Positions 44,650 through 54,980 of a DNA stretch of 64,000 nt are shown here, piece by piece. A model generated the notes under the pieces. It did not search any database. It was given only the letters and a program-made list of their open reading frames with translations, and was not told the origin of the DNA. This DNA comes from Saccharomycodes ludwigii (taxonomy: Eukaryota; Ascomycota; Saccharomycetes; Saccharomycodales; Saccharomycodaceae). Numbering within the stretch: position 1 is the first letter of the stretch; the number at the start of each line of letters is the position of its first letter. A program made the position numbers and the translations under genes. The stretch covers positions 1,232,501 through 1,296,500 of the forward strand of contig NC_060200.1 of assembly GCF_020623625.1 (NCBI RefSeq). The letters run 5' to 3'.

Positions 44650-45057
44650 GATCCAGAACAAGAACGAACAAGAAAATTTTTTTTTTTCTTTCATTTTCCT
44701 TTTTAAACAATTCTGATCTTACGATTGTTGAACATTAATTATTACCAGTAAGAGAGAAAAAAAAAAATAAGATACTTTTATTAATATCAAATTATTAGAC
44801 ATACTAAGACCAAAAATTGCCACTATTTGTGTAACAATCACTTACTTTATTTTATCCAGGCCATATATTCAACTTTTTTAAATAAAAAACGGAAAGAAAA
44901 AGCTAAATAAGAAGGCAAAGAAAAAAAAAAAAAAAAAAACGTTGCATAATAAGTAATACGAGGATAAAAGTTAACTATTAATTTCATTTACTTATATATC
45001 TATATATATATATTATTATTGTTACGAATTTACAAATAATCAAGCATTTTACTCAAT
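44128..45057. promoter_or_regulatory. SRP54 3' / SHE3 upstream region
   Basis: 930 bases with no credible gene; S. cerevisiae SUA7 would be expected near here on the YPR track and is absent. Poly(A) tracts near 44622-44649 and 44921-44939 lie upstream of SHE3. Confidence 0.55.
44576..44583 (-). promoter_or_regulatory. ATCACGTG, consensus Cbf1-type site
   Basis: CACGTGAT on the plus strand equals ATCACGTG on the minus strand, a full match to the RTCACRTG element bound by Cbf1, ~475 bases before the SHE3 ATG. No CDEIII element is nearby, so a promoter role is more likely than a centromere. Confidence 0.45.
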
Positions 45058-47289
45058 ATGAACGATAATCAAGTCAAGGCTTCTCCGCCGAAAATTACTT
45101 CAAAATTTCATTCCGCTGATCTCTTTGGAACACCTACAAAACACAATACCAATATTCCTGTGTCTACTGGTAATGCTTCCGCCCCCACCAATGGGAACAA
45201 CAATGATATTTTCGGTGCAAATGATGTTCTCAAAATCAATCAGCAACATGGAAATTTTATTAGCACTATGGATAACAGTTCTCCCCGTTTAAAAAAAAAA
45301 AAAAGCCGTTCTGGTGCCACTTCCACTGAAAATGCTTCTCCTCATATGAGGCGTGAGAGTAGTAGTAGTGTTAAGAATAATAATGGCAATGCTAATGACA
45401 ACAATACGTTTCCTACGCCTCATAATATTATGTTTACTCCTACTAACTCTTCTTCTTCCTCTACAAGAGTTATTGAATCTTTACATCAACAAGTTGATAC
45501 ATTAACGTCTACTAATCTTCAGTTAACATTGCAATCCAATAATTTGTTGAACAGGTTAGAAGCAGCTACTCTAAAAGATGCAAAACAGACTGAAACAGTT
45601 AATTTGCTAAAACATGAAAATGAAAATTTGAATTCCGTATTGAATAGGAAAACTAGGAGAAACAAAGAGTTAGAACAAGATTTGAAGGAGCTAAAATTAA
45701 AATATAAAGAAATTTCTGAGGAAAATAAAACTTTATCTAATGAAATGAAGGATAAAAGTGGGAACGAATCGAAATTGGTTAACGAATTAGAAATGATTAA
45801 AGTACAATATGATGCTTTAGTAGATGCCCAATCTGGCTATAAGAAACACTATGAGAATGAAATTAGCAAGTTAAAAACGACATTGGTGGATTTAACCAAA
45901 AATCAAGAAAAAGTTTTACTAGAAAACTTGAATAAGATTGTTAAATTGGACGATAGTTTACAGAAGAATTACAGAAAATATGAATCTAATTATTCCGTTT
46001 TTCGAGATGAAGTTGGTTTGCAGCTCAATGAATTGAGTAACCAATTAAGTATTTTAAGTGATAAAGCTGACAAAGGTGATGATTTGGAAATAGTGTATCA
46101 AGAATCTGTTGATATGACTTTGAAATTCGCCAAAGAAATGAGTGTTATCTTGGACAAAAAGTTCAGAAATCAACATGATCCTAATAATGACGGTGATTTT
46201 CAACGAGAATTGGTTAATTTATCTGAAAAATTGTATTCCAAAAAGAGAGCACTGGATGCCCAGAAAGAAAAATTATACGAGGTAAGACAGAAGCACATTT
46301 CACAGTTGCAACAACTGCAAAGTTTGCAACAACAGCAACGTCAACAGCAAAAACAACCACGTCATTCTCATCATCAAGCACAACCACAAAGTGTATCTGC
46401 ATCCACTGTAGCCGACGACAATACGAACAACAGTAATGACAAGGGACCATTAAGAATTAACAAATTGAGGAATTTTTCTACCCCTAAATCACCCACTGTA
46501 AAAGCTCATCCTTCATTTACATCTACTTTAGCGGCTCCAACGACATCGTCTTCTAATTTTTCATCATCACCCTTTTACACAAATGATAGCAATAATATTA
46601 GCAATTCAATACCCTCTAATCTCATTTCAAACACATTATCGACGCCCGCTCTGGCCTCACCAACCACTTTTAATAATAGCAGCAACAATAACGCTATCAA
46701 TAACACTGCGGCTCAATCGAATGTGGGGAAACGAAGTAGTTTTTACGGTGCATCTGGTGTATATAATATTGATCCTAATAATGAAAGTGCGCAACATTTA
46801 AGGGCATTATCATCAAGCATAAATGGCGGAAGCCCTAGTCATCCAAACTTTGCGGTTAATAATAGCATTAGAATACCACCGCCATCATCATCATCATCGG
46901 AGAGTGTTAGTACCGAGGGTATGTTACCTGGTTTCAAGAGAAGTGGTTCCATAAGAAAACTGAGTGCAAATTTAAACACTACTGTTTCTCCCCCTTCGAA
47001 ATCACCGCCACCAAGTAAAGCATTTACTAATGGTAGTGGAAGCGTCAACAGTGGCACCAGTAATAGTAGAAGAAGTAGTCGTCATTTTAGCAATAGCAGT
47101 GCTGCCAATGGGTTTGAATTTAGCTTTCCAAATAATAATGATAATGGCACTAATATCAACAGTAACAATACAAATAGTGCTAGCACATTAATTAATAATT
47201 ACAATAACACCGCACACAGAAGGGTAGCATCAAATACTGGGTTGAAAAGAAGCACATCTATCAAGAGGAATAGCTTAAGATTTGAGTAA
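45058..47289 (+). CDS. SHE3: She3, adaptor between Myo4 and She2-bound mRNA
   Basis: 743 residues (S. cerevisiae She3 425). The diagnostic coiled-coil starts near residue 137 with RVIESLHQQVDTLTSTNLQL, closely matching She3, and continues as heptads to about 300 (LLKHENENLNSVLNRKTRRNKELEQD). A Gln-rich stretch near 418-445 follows. The C-terminal half is disordered and Ser/Asn-rich, with short basic motifs (GFKRSGSIRKLSA; GLKRSTSIKRNS) like the She2/RNA-binding tail. She3 links the class V myosin Myo4 to localised mRNAs such as ASH1. The 300 extra residues are low-complexity. Place and orientation equal YBR130C. Confidence 0.9.
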   Translation: MNDNQVKASPPKITSKFHSADLFGTPTKHNTNIPVSTGNASAPTNGNNNDIFGANDVLKINQQHGNFISTMDNSSPRLKKKKSRSGATSTENASPHMRRESSSSVKNNNGNANDNNTFPTPHNIMFTPTNSSSSSTRVIESLHQQVDTLTSTNLQLTLQSNNLLNRLEAATLKDAKQTETVNLLKHENENLNSVLNRKTRRNKELEQDLKELKLKYKEISEENKTLSNEMKDKSGNESKLVNELEMIKVQYDALVDAQSGYKKHYENEISKLKTTLVDLTKNQEKVLLENLNKIVKLDDSLQKNYRKYESNYSVFRDEVGLQLNELSNQLSILSDKADKGDDLEIVYQESVDMTLKFAKEMSVILDKKFRNQHDPNNDGDFQRELVNLSEKLYSKKRALDAQKEKLYEVRQKHISQLQQLQSLQQQQRQQQKQPRHSHHQAQPQSVSASTVADDNTNNSNDKGPLRINKLRNFSTPKSPTVKAHPSFTSTLAAPTTSSSNFSSSPFYTNDSNNISNSIPSNLISNTLSTPALASPTTFNNSSNNNAINNTAAQSNVGKRSSFYGASGVYNIDPNNESAQHLRALSSSINGGSPSHPNFAVNNSIRIPPPSSSSSESVSTEGMLPGFKRSGSIRKLSANLNTTVSPPSKSPPPSKAFTNGSGSVNSGTSNSRRSSRHFSNSSAANGFEFSFPNNNDNGTNINSNNTNSASTLINNYNNTAHRRVASNTGLKRSTSIKRNSLRFE

Positions 47290-47531
47290 TGATTATTATA
47301 TTACCTTTTACTGATATTATTAGACTAACTGGTGTATAATAATTTAGTTATGGTCCTGTGTATTTTGTTTAATCTTTTATTTTCCTCCTCTCCTCGTTTT
47401 TATGTATATAAGATCAAGCTGATCACGATTCGCACACACTTTCTTGTTACTGTTGGATCTTCTAAAAGTTATACATTTGTCAAGTGTTATGCGGACATAT
47501 TCTTGAATTTGATACAGCAGTATATATAATA

Positions 47532-47580
<49 letters not shown>

Positions 47581-47687
47581 TTTTGCAAAAAAATATAAAT
47601 TTGATTATATGTACCCAAAGTTTGCATAATGGCAGAAGCGAGCATCTTCAAAGATACAACCATATCGAAAGTGTATTCTATTTTCTA
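47290..47687. other. SHE3 3' / ASA1 leader region
   Basis: About 400 bases holding the SHE3 3' end and the ASA1 promoter, with an (AT)n run near 47524-47547 merging into ~30 T (47549-47579). The last 80 bases hold two upstream ORFs, listed separately. Confidence 0.6.
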
Positions 47688-47688
47688 A
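47609..47688 (+). promoter_or_regulatory. Two chained upstream ORFs joined by TAATG, ASA1 leader
   Basis: uORF1 (ATG 47609, 6 codons) ends with TAA at 47627-47629, whose last A begins the ATG of uORF2. uORF2 (ATG 47629, 19 codons) ends with TAA at 47686-47688, whose last A begins the ATG of ASA1 (47688). Both joints read TAATG. If they are in the mRNA, scanning ribosomes would meet three linked ORFs, and ASA1 would depend on leaky scanning or reinitiation. Transcript start is unknown. Confidence 0.6.
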
Positions 47689-49175
47689 TGATCGAAATAG
47701 ATACATTCACCTTAAGATATCATAAATCAAGGATAACAGCAATACATGACACCAAAATAACTGTACCAAATACCGCTGTTAATGGAGTTTTCTCAACACA
47801 GCAATCGTCGCTGATGAAGATAACTTTACATACCTTATTTAGCGGTGATGCAAATGGTGTACTAATACAATGGAATTTGATTACAAGGAGACCAATTAAT
47901 ACTTGGAAAGTTAGTGATTCCAGTATTATATCAATTGGTACTTTGTCACTCTATCCAAATTGCGAATATATTGTAGATTACGACAAGCAATACGAACCAC
48001 TAATCAAGGAACAAAATGAATTAAGTTCGTTAATATTATATGTCCAATCTAAAAACCATACTTTAAAATTCTATCAAGTAAATAACATGGTTAATAATGT
48101 AAACGGGAACAACAACAGTGAAAAACAGAATGGATTTTTATGGGAAATGCCCATAAACACTTTGAATTTTAGTAATTTGATAGTGTATGAGAACAGAATA
48201 GGAGTAAGAACAAAGAGCGACCGAGCTCCGTACATTATTTGGTGTTGTAATACACAAAATTCAGAAAATATAGATATTTACGAAATAAACCCATTTACTA
48301 AACATTTAGAAAGAATATATGAAAGTATAAACTTCAATTGTACACACCCATTGACTCAACGAACTGACGATACTAATAGGAATAATAGGGGAGTAGTTAT
48401 GAGATTGGAATATTGTTCAGACATCAATAGTGTTGTCATAGGTTATGAAGATGGTTCATGCATATTAGTTGATTGTACTTTTATAAAAAACTATAAAATT
48501 CACGATACCAATATTGATCGATTGAATGCTTTAACATATAAAGATATATTCAATAAAGATATGATATTATCAGACGATTTCAAAAGTGAACCGGTTTTAT
48601 CGATCCACTATGATTTTGAAGATCATAGAATTATGATTGGTAAAGCCAAAGATAGGTTTATATACAAGTATGACCTTGTGTCGAATAAAATTACGAAATA
48701 TAGCATGGGCACTCGTAGTAAAGAATATAGTGTAGCTAATGTTTTTTCCATTAATCAAAATTTATTATGCTATAACACATGGGAGTCCAACTCCTTATTT
48801 ATCTGTAAAATAATTGGTGACAACAATATGATCAATAATACTGATAATATTATAGATGTTTCTCAATTAAAAGTTTTAAGAAGGCTCGGTAAGATGAAAA
48901 GCAATGTTTCTATTATTCCACTTGATTCCATTCATAACTTTAACGATGAGAATATTGACAACGGGAATAGCAGATTAAAGACAAAACGGAATAATTATGT
49001 AAAGATAGGCGCTGTTTGTGTGTTATCCCAAGCAAATCACATATTTAGCGACAATGAGAAACAAAAGAACATTTCTTTATTAAGATACAAAAAAGAAAAA
49101 TATCTCATGGAAAATACATGGATTATTTTAGGCTATGAAGATGGGACTATATCTGTAAATAAACTTACCTATTAA
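47688..49175 (+). CDS. ASA1: WD-repeat protein, ASTRA complex subunit Asa1
   Basis: 495 residues from the first ATG in this frame; the open frame upstream has no ATG and is poly-T. WD-type blades are visible: FTLRYHKSRITAIHD with TLFSGDANGVLIQWNL (residues ~7-65), VVIGYEDGSCILVDC, and VLSIHYDFEDHRIMIGKAKDRFIYKYDL, closing with IILGYEDGTISVNKL. Asa1 is a fungal subunit of ASTRA with Tra1, Tti1, Tti2, Tel2 and Rvb1/2, a complex tied to maturation of PI3K-like kinases. The family is diverse, so the name rests on the WD propeller plus place and orientation (YPR085C, between SRP54 and YPR084W). S. cerevisiae Asa1 is 443 residues. Confidence 0.78.
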   Translation: MIEIDTFTLRYHKSRITAIHDTKITVPNTAVNGVFSTQQSSLMKITLHTLFSGDANGVLIQWNLITRRPINTWKVSDSSIISIGTLSLYPNCEYIVDYDKQYEPLIKEQNELSSLILYVQSKNHTLKFYQVNNMVNNVNGNNNSEKQNGFLWEMPINTLNFSNLIVYENRIGVRTKSDRAPYIIWCCNTQNSENIDIYEINPFTKHLERIYESINFNCTHPLTQRTDDTNRNNRGVVMRLEYCSDINSVVIGYEDGSCILVDCTFIKNYKIHDTNIDRLNALTYKDIFNKDMILSDDFKSEPVLSIHYDFEDHRIMIGKAKDRFIYKYDLVSNKITKYSMGTRSKEYSVANVFSINQNLLCYNTWESNSLFICKIIGDNNMINNTDNIIDVSQLKVLRRLGKMKSNVSIIPLDSIHNFNDENIDNGNSRLKTKRNNYVKIGAVCVLSQANHIFSDNEKQKNISLLRYKKEKYLMENTWIILGYEDGTISVNKLTY

Positions 49176-49279
49176 ATAAATATATCATGACATGTACATA
49201 TATATATATGTGTGTGTCTGTGTGTGTGTTTATGCTTACTTGTGTTGTTTTTAAATGACAATGTGTTCATATATTTATA

Positions 49280-50794
49280 CTATTTCAAGGACGCTAAATA
49301 TTTTTCCCGTTCAACAACCTCTCTAATAGCAGCACTTAAAGTTTCGTCTATATTATAATCTATAACACTATCAACAGCAACAAAACCACAACCCCATTCG
49401 GTTGCTAATTCTCTCCCCATTTCAAGTAAAACGGGAGAACTTAATGGACTTGCACAATGCGTTGCTACAATTATAAAAGGCGGTGGTGAATCATGACTGA
49501 GTTTAAGAAGAGAAGAGTTACGTGTACCGCCGTTATCTTTTGTATCTGTGGTACCCCCTCTTAGTGATGAAGATGAAGATGCACCACTTTTCCATAATTT
49601 TTTCAAATTGTACATTATCGAATAAACATCTCTTTCTGCGCCAGAGTCCCAACCTTTTTTATAGTTATAATATTCTTTCCAAGCTTCTTCTATAGTCTGT
49701 CTGATATTGACTAATAGATCTAGTGGCGATTTTTTCTTAACGTTGGAAGAGACACTGCTGGTAGAATTATGAAGAGGAGAAGAAGTTGAATTGTTGCTCG
49801 CTGGTGTACTGTCATAATCTGGTGGGTCTACGTCATCTGGGAAACAACTATAAACTAGCAAATAACAGTCTATCTTGCCGTTTAGTTCACTGGCGCCACT
49901 AGCAGTTATCAAACTTGTTGTACTGACAGGTTTCCTTGGTTCATCAGCTAGGCCGTGTAAATACTCTTTACCTAAATTTCTAAATAGCGAAACTTCTAAG
50001 AAGGGAACGACCATATCCGGGTCAAATGGCGGGGTGTCTATAATGTCTACGGGGATTGGGGAAATAATTGGAGGTTCATAATTGGAAGGTAGTTTCATTT
50101 GGTGGAAGTAATTCATCTGTAATAAATGCATACTATCTCCATGCTTTATATTATGCAATGTGTTATTACTGCTAGCACAGGTGGACACAGTTGAGTCGCT
50201 ATATAAGGGCTGTAAATCAGATCCCAATTTCATGATGCTATTTGTGGAGTTACTTCTAACATTTTCTGTTTGCAATGCTTCTAGCTCACCCTCATCCAAT
50301 TTATCAGGATCTAAGTAATAGTAGTATTTATTCTCTTTTTTAAAGCATATTTTATCTCTATCATCAAAGCAATAGCTGTAATAACTGGATTTAGATCCTT
50401 GTTGCGTTTTTTTTAAATTGGTAAAATTAGTTAAAATCTTATCGTATAGAGGAGGTGATAATAAGAGATGAGGTGATAGTTGTGGAGTGGGGAAAATGCA
50501 GCAAGTTACCAATTGTTTATCTGTTCTACCCAATCTATCATGAATATGTTCATCCAATATGCATTTGGACAAATCTGTCTTTGGCTCAAATGAGAACAAC
50601 CAGTTATTTTGTTTTCTGGTTGGATAATGAACTTCATGTACTAAGTTAAGTGTTAACCTTGTGACTAATGAGGTTTTGCCACAACCTTTACCGCCCAATA
50701 CTGCCACTCGAATTGGCCTGGGACAAGAGGAATGGGTTGCTGAAGAAGGATCACCTTCTAGAGATGATGATGATAAAAGCAATGAATTTTTCAT
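49280..50794 (-). CDS. Ras-like P-loop protein with degenerate GTP motifs (YPR084W position)
   Basis: 504 residues. The N-terminus has a perfect P-loop, G34-GKGC-G39-K40-T41 (context VAVLGGKGCGKTSLVTRL). Near residue 250, VDIIDTPPFDP stands where a DxxG switch II motif is expected. Near 440, FIIVATHCASP stands where NKxD should be, and the following RELATEWGCGFVAVDSVIDYNIDETL aligns well with the end of Ras-type domains, with VDS in place of SAK. A large Ser/Asn-rich insertion separates these. So it is a Ras-like domain stretched by inserts that keeps phosphate binding but lacks the standard guanine-specificity motif. YPR084W (456 aa, unknown function) occupies this place in S. cerevisiae in matching orientation. 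Nucleotide binding is not shown. Confidence 0.7.
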   Translation of the reverse strand: MKNSLLLSSSSLEGDPSSATHSSCPRPIRVAVLGGKGCGKTSLVTRLTLNLVHEVHYPTRKQNNWLFSFEPKTDLSKCILDEHIHDRLGRTDKQLVTCCIFPTPQLSPHLLLSPPLYDKILTNFTNLKKTQQGSKSSYYSYCFDDRDKICFKKENKYYYYLDPDKLDEGELEALQTENVRSNSTNSIMKLGSDLQPLYSDSTVSTCASSNNTLHNIKHGDSMHLLQMNYFHQMKLPSNYEPPIISPIPVDIIDTPPFDPDMVVPFLEVSLFRNLGKEYLHGLADEPRKPVSTTSLITASGASELNGKIDCYLLVYSCFPDDVDPPDYDSTPASNNSTSSPLHNSTSSVSSNVKKKSPLDLLVNIRQTIEEAWKEYYNYKKGWDSGAERDVYSIMYNLKKLWKSGASSSSSLRGGTTDTKDNGGTRNSSLLKLSHDSPPPFIIVATHCASPLSSPVLLEMGRELATEWGCGFVAVDSVIDYNIDETLSAAIREVVEREKYLASLK

Positions 50795-51069
50795 AATATT
50801 TTTAATCTAATGTGAATGGCTTAGGACCGAAAGAATTTTATTATTGTGCCTTGCTATTTATTTTTTTTTGAATTAATAATTAAGGGTTATTATAACAATT
50901 TTAATTTTAATCAATTGTAATTATATATATGTGTATATATATATATATATATATAGGTGTATGAGTAGATATGTATATTTATAAGTATGTGTATGTGTAT
51001 GAATTTGATATATGTATATAAAGTTGAGGTAATAGTCAATAAGCTCAAATTCAGTTCGGTATTTATATA

Positions 51070-51104
<35 letters not shown>

Positions 51105-51382
51105 CCTTTTTTTCTTTTTTCTCTCATCGCCCGCCGCGTAAGTTGTCGCTTCCCCACTTTGCCCCGCTTTGAATATCCCCTTTTGGAATATAGTATATAT
51201 ATATACTTCTATAAAATTATCACTTTTTATTTTTTATTTTTTAAGTCAGTTTAATTCTTTTTTTTCTTTCTTTTTTCTCTTTTTTGATGTGACATTAAAC
51301 GAATAAATAGCAACCAACAGCCGTAACAATATCACTAATTCCATTGTTGTTTTGATTCCTGTTTCAAACTGCTTTGCTATAA
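50795..51382. promoter_or_regulatory. Divergent promoter region, YPR084W-like / ATG14
   Basis: 590 bases with a (TA)n run near 50934-50955, a T-run of about 30 near 51074-51104, and a short GC-rich island (CGCCCGCCGCG, about 51128-51138) next to it. No other gene. Confidence 0.5.
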
Positions 51383-52876
51383 ATGTTTGCACCATGTTTG
51401 ATTCATAATTCATCTAAATATTTGTGCCAGGACTGTAGTTCTTTGGAAATTATAAAACACAAGATTAAATTATATAAACTATTGCAAGAATTAAAAATTT
51501 TAAAGCATGAAATTGATGAGATATTGGTTAGTTCTATGGTAGATACTTGTGCTACTGATTCCACTGCTATCGTTACTGCCAATACCAATATTGAAATAGT
51601 AACACTATTAAAATCACGAGTATTGGCTTTAAAGGTAATAGCCAAGAAAAGAGAAATTGGTCAGTTAGAGAAATCAATAAAAGATCTAGAAAAATCAAAT
51701 GTAGAAAAACTCAGTAAAATATTAACAATTGAACAAAGTTTAATAAATAAAAAAAAGACCGGCGCAAATATTAATAATGGTGATACTAATAATATAAAGT
51801 ATGAAAAGGAAACAGAACATGATCATAACGATATCAAGTGTAAAATTTTACAAAGTAGTAAAATGGTGTACAAATTTCAAAATGAAAAGTTTAATCAGTT
51901 GTCCGAATTAATACCTTTGAGATTTGCAAAATATACTTATTATTTTGGTAATGTGCCCATACCTGAAAATTTAAAGAGTATAGGAACTATATTGTTACCT
52001 GGTCGTAAAACTAAGATATCTTCTGACTTTTTACTAGATGATTTGATCAAATATTTGAAAGTGGGATTAAAAGTATGGGGTGTTGAATATAAAATGATAT
52101 TTACAAAGTTTTTTTTTTTAAAATTAAACAAACAAGACAATCCTAGCCATCAAGAGGCAACCAGGAGGAAGACCAAGAACAAGAGGAGGGATATCGATTA
52201 TAATAACATTCCCACTAAAAATAAAGAGAAAAACAAGATAAATGCTGTAAAATCACAAAAGAGGGAAAAAGAAGGAAAAAAAGAAGAAAAGGAAGAAATA
52301 ATATTTCAGGATGGAGAAGATAGTTCATATAATGGTATTAATAGTAATACCAAAAAGGATAGATATAAATTACAATTGAATAATAAAAATAGTGGAAACA
52401 GAAGGTTTTTCTTGCAGACAAAACAGCTTAGGACCCCAGATATGGAGGCATCAGCAGCTAATTCTTCTGTTGAAACACATGCTATTAACAAAGACAATAA
52501 AAACAACGATGGCAACTTACTGGCCAAAAAAAATGAAATCAATAGAATAAATAACAATCACTATAATATATTGAATAAAGTTACTTTTATAATATTTTCA
52601 GCTTATAAAATTAGGAATATTCAGGCAAGGTATAATAACAATAATGTGAATTATACCAATAATATTACAGATGATATTAAGAAAATAAATGTACAAGATT
52701 ACAATTTTTTAGGTAGATTAATATATGAAACTTTTAAAGGGAAAGAACATGGTGATTCCACTGAAACTTTAGTGATAGAAATAGAGGAAGATAAGCGATT
52801 TGTTTTATATATCTATAGGTTGATCAAAGATATAATAGAAAAGAAAAATGAAGAGAAATGGTTATTAATATCGTGA
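51383..52876 (+). CDS. ATG14: Autophagy PI3-kinase complex I subunit Atg14
   Basis: 497 residues (S. cerevisiae Atg14 344). The N-terminus has a zinc-knot-like set C5-x2-H8 and C15-x2-C18, the place of the CxxC pairs of yeast Atg14. Coiled-coil heptads follow at about 22-130 (KLYKLLQELKILKHEIDEIL; EIGQLEKSIKDLEKSN). A recognisable segment KILQSSKMVYKFQNEKFNQL then enters the C-terminal domain, which is broken by a long Lys/Asn/Glu-rich insertion at about 250-385. Atg14 directs Vps34-Vps15-Atg6 to the phagophore assembly site. Sequence similarity is weak, as is usual for Atg14; place and orientation next to VMA2 equal YBR128C. Vps38, the alternative subunit, is less likely. Confidence 0.75.
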   Translation: MFAPCLIHNSSKYLCQDCSSLEIIKHKIKLYKLLQELKILKHEIDEILVSSMVDTCATDSTAIVTANTNIEIVTLLKSRVLALKVIAKKREIGQLEKSIKDLEKSNVEKLSKILTIEQSLINKKKTGANINNGDTNNIKYEKETEHDHNDIKCKILQSSKMVYKFQNEKFNQLSELIPLRFAKYTYYFGNVPIPENLKSIGTILLPGRKTKISSDFLLDDLIKYLKVGLKVWGVEYKMIFTKFFFLKLNKQDNPSHQEATRRKTKNKRRDIDYNNIPTKNKEKNKINAVKSQKREKEGKKEEKEEIIFQDGEDSSYNGINSNTKKDRYKLQLNNKNSGNRRFFLQTKQLRTPDMEASAANSSVETHAINKDNKNNDGNLLAKKNEINRINNNHYNILNKVTFIIFSAYKIRNIQARYNNNNVNYTNNITDDIKKINVQDYNFLGRLIYETFKGKEHGDSTETLVIEIEEDKRFVLYIYRLIKDIIEKKNEEKWLLIS

Positions 52877-53441
52877 TAGATACGGATTTTACATAATTTA
52901 TATTAGTTTGCTCTATCTTTAAAAAAACCACATAACAATAAAACATATTCTACTTTTTGAACTCTTTTCCATCAGTAATGATAATGAAGAGAATTGATAG
53001 GTATGGGGTATATTTTCAAATCTCTTTGATTAAAAGAAAGCGAATGTGAAAAACAGCCGGGTTAAAAATTAAAAAAAAAAAAGTTTTTTTTTGTAGTGTT
53101 TTTTTTACTATGTTTTTTTTTACTATGTTTTTTTTTACTATGTTTTTTTTTACTATGTTTTTTTGCATTACATTTTTTTTTTTTCTTTGGTTGCAAAAAA
53201 AATAACTTTTTTTTTTTTTTGGTTGTATAATTTTTTTTTTTTTTTTTTTTTTTACTTTAGTTTAATTAAACATTTAATAAGTTATTGACTATCTATTTAT
53301 CATTCCAACCGCTTATTTAAACTAGTTTCAAAGTTCACGACTACTTGATTCCAATCTTAAACCAATATACGAATACTTTATATTTTATTAAAAAAAAAAA
53401 AGAAAAAAATCAAACAAAAAAGTTATATATACACAACGAAA
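52877..53441. promoter_or_regulatory. ATG14 3' / VMA2 promoter region
   Basis: 565 bases dominated in the middle by T-runs (53096-53253), including the 15-bp tandem repeat listed next. No gene; OPY1, expected between SHE3 and ATG14 in S. cerevisiae, is not here either. Confidence 0.6.
53107..53163. repeat. 15-bp tandem repeat in VMA2 upstream region
   Basis: Four copies of ACTATGTTTTTTTTT begin at 53107, 53122, 53137 and 53152 with an exact 15-base period (last copy slightly short), about 280-335 bases upstream of the VMA2 ATG. Confidence 0.9.
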
Positions 53442-54980
53442 ATGGCAACCAAGATTTCTGATCAACAACTGTTTGATGTTAACAAGTTAGCTGCAACCAA
53501 AGGCTTCAACATCAAACCAAGATTAACCTATAACACTGTTGGTGGTGTTAATGGTCCATTGGTTATATTGGAAAAGGTGAAATTTCCCCGTTATAATGAA
53601 ATTGTCAATTTAACACTACCAGATGGTTCAGTGAGACAGGGGCAAGTATTAGAAGTCAGAGGTGATCGTGCTATTGTCCAAGTTTTCGAGGGTACCAGTG
53701 GTATTGATGTCAAAAAAACTACTGTTGAATTTACCGGGGAAAACTTGAAAATACCTGTCAGTGAAGACGCTTTGGGTCGTATTTTTGATGGTAGTGGTAG
53801 ACCAATTGATAATGGTCCACAAGTTTTTGCTGAGGATTATTTAGATATCAATGGATCTCCTATTAACCCATATGCCCGTATTTACCCTGAAGAAATGATT
53901 TCCACTGGTATATCTGCTATTGATACTATGAATAGTATTGCTAGAGGACAAAAGATACCAATTTTCTCTGCAAGTGGGTTACCTCATAATGAAATTGCTG
54001 CTCAAATCTGTAGACAGGCTGGCTTGGTCAGACCAACCAAGGATGTTCATGATGGACATGAAGAAAATTTCAGTATTGTCTTTGCTGCCATGGGTGTTAA
54101 TTTAGAAACTGCCAGATTTTTCAAACAAGATTTTGAAGAAAATGGTTCCTTGGAAAGAACTTCTCTATTTTTGAATTTAGCCAATGACCCAACCATCGAA
54201 AGAATTATTACTCCTCGTTTGGCATTAACTACAGCAGAGTACTTAGCTTATCAAACCGAACGTCATGTCTTGACAATTTTAACAGATATGTCTTCATACG
54301 CCGATGCTTTACGTGAAGTTTCTGCCGCCAGAGAAGAAGTTCCAGGTAGAAGAGGTTATCCAGGTTATATGTACACAGATTTGTCTACTATTTATGAGCG
54401 TGCTGGTAGAGTTGAAGGCCGTAATGGTAGTATTACACAAATTCCAATTTTGACCATGCCAAATGATGATATCACACATCCTATTCCTGATTTGACGGGT
54501 TATATTACAGAGGGACAAATTTCTGTTGATCGTCAATTGCACAATAAAGGTATTTATCCACCTATTAATGTTTTGCCAAGCTTAAGTAGATTAATGAAGA
54601 GTGCTATTGGTGAAGGTATGACTAGAAAGGATCATGGTGATGTTTCTAACCAATTGTATGCTAAGTATGCCATTGGTAGAGATGCTGCCGCTATGAAAGC
54701 CGTTGTTGGTGAGGAAGCTTTGAGTATGGAAGATAAATTATCTTTGGAATTTTTAGAAAAATTTGAAAAAACGTTTATCTCTCAAGGTGCATATGAAAAT
54801 AGAACTGTTTTTGAAAGTTTGGATCAAGCCTGGAGTTTGTTGAGAATTTATCCAAAGGAGATGTTGAATAGAATTTCTCCAAAGATTTTGGATGAGTTTT
54901 ACGACAGAACCAGAGACGATGAAGAAGACCAAGATAAGAACCATGACGTTAGTAAAGGCCAAGAACAATCTTTGATTTGA
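53442..54980 (+). CDS. VMA2: Vacuolar H+-ATPase V1 subunit B
   Basis: 512 residues (S. cerevisiae Vma2 517), uninterrupted and highly conserved. Visible features include the N-terminal beta-barrel ([20 protein letters not shown]), the segment [19 protein letters not shown] in place of a true P-loop, and [18 protein letters not shown] with [30 protein letters not shown], the family signature. It is the non-catalytic B subunit of the V1 head that acidifies the vacuole. The tail is acidic ([11 protein letters not shown]). Codon choice is more biased to AGA, GGT and TTG than in its neighbours, as expected for a strongly expressed gene. Place and orientation match YBR127C. Confidence 0.99.
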   Translation: MATKISDQQLFDVNKLAATKGFNIKPRLTYNTVGGVNGPLVILEKVKFPRYNEIVNLTLPDGSVRQGQVLEVRGDRAIVQVFEGTSGIDVKKTTVEFTGENLKIPVSEDALGRIFDGSGRPIDNGPQVFAEDYLDINGSPINPYARIYPEEMISTGISAIDTMNSIARGQKIPIFSASGLPHNEIAAQICRQAGLVRPTKDVHDGHEENFSIVFAAMGVNLETARFFKQDFEENGSLERTSLFLNLANDPTIERIITPRLALTTAEYLAYQTERHVLTILTDMSSYADALREVSAAREEVPGRRGYPGYMYTDLSTIYERAGRVEGRNGSITQIPILTMPNDDITHPIPDLTGYITEGQISVDRQLHNKGIYPPINVLPSLSRLMKSAIGEGMTRKDHGDVSNQLYAKYAIGRDAAAMKAVVGEEALSMEDKLSLEFLEKFEKTFISQGAYENRTVFESLDQAWSLLRIYPKEMLNRISPKILDEFYDRTRDDEEDQDKNHDVSKGQEQSLI

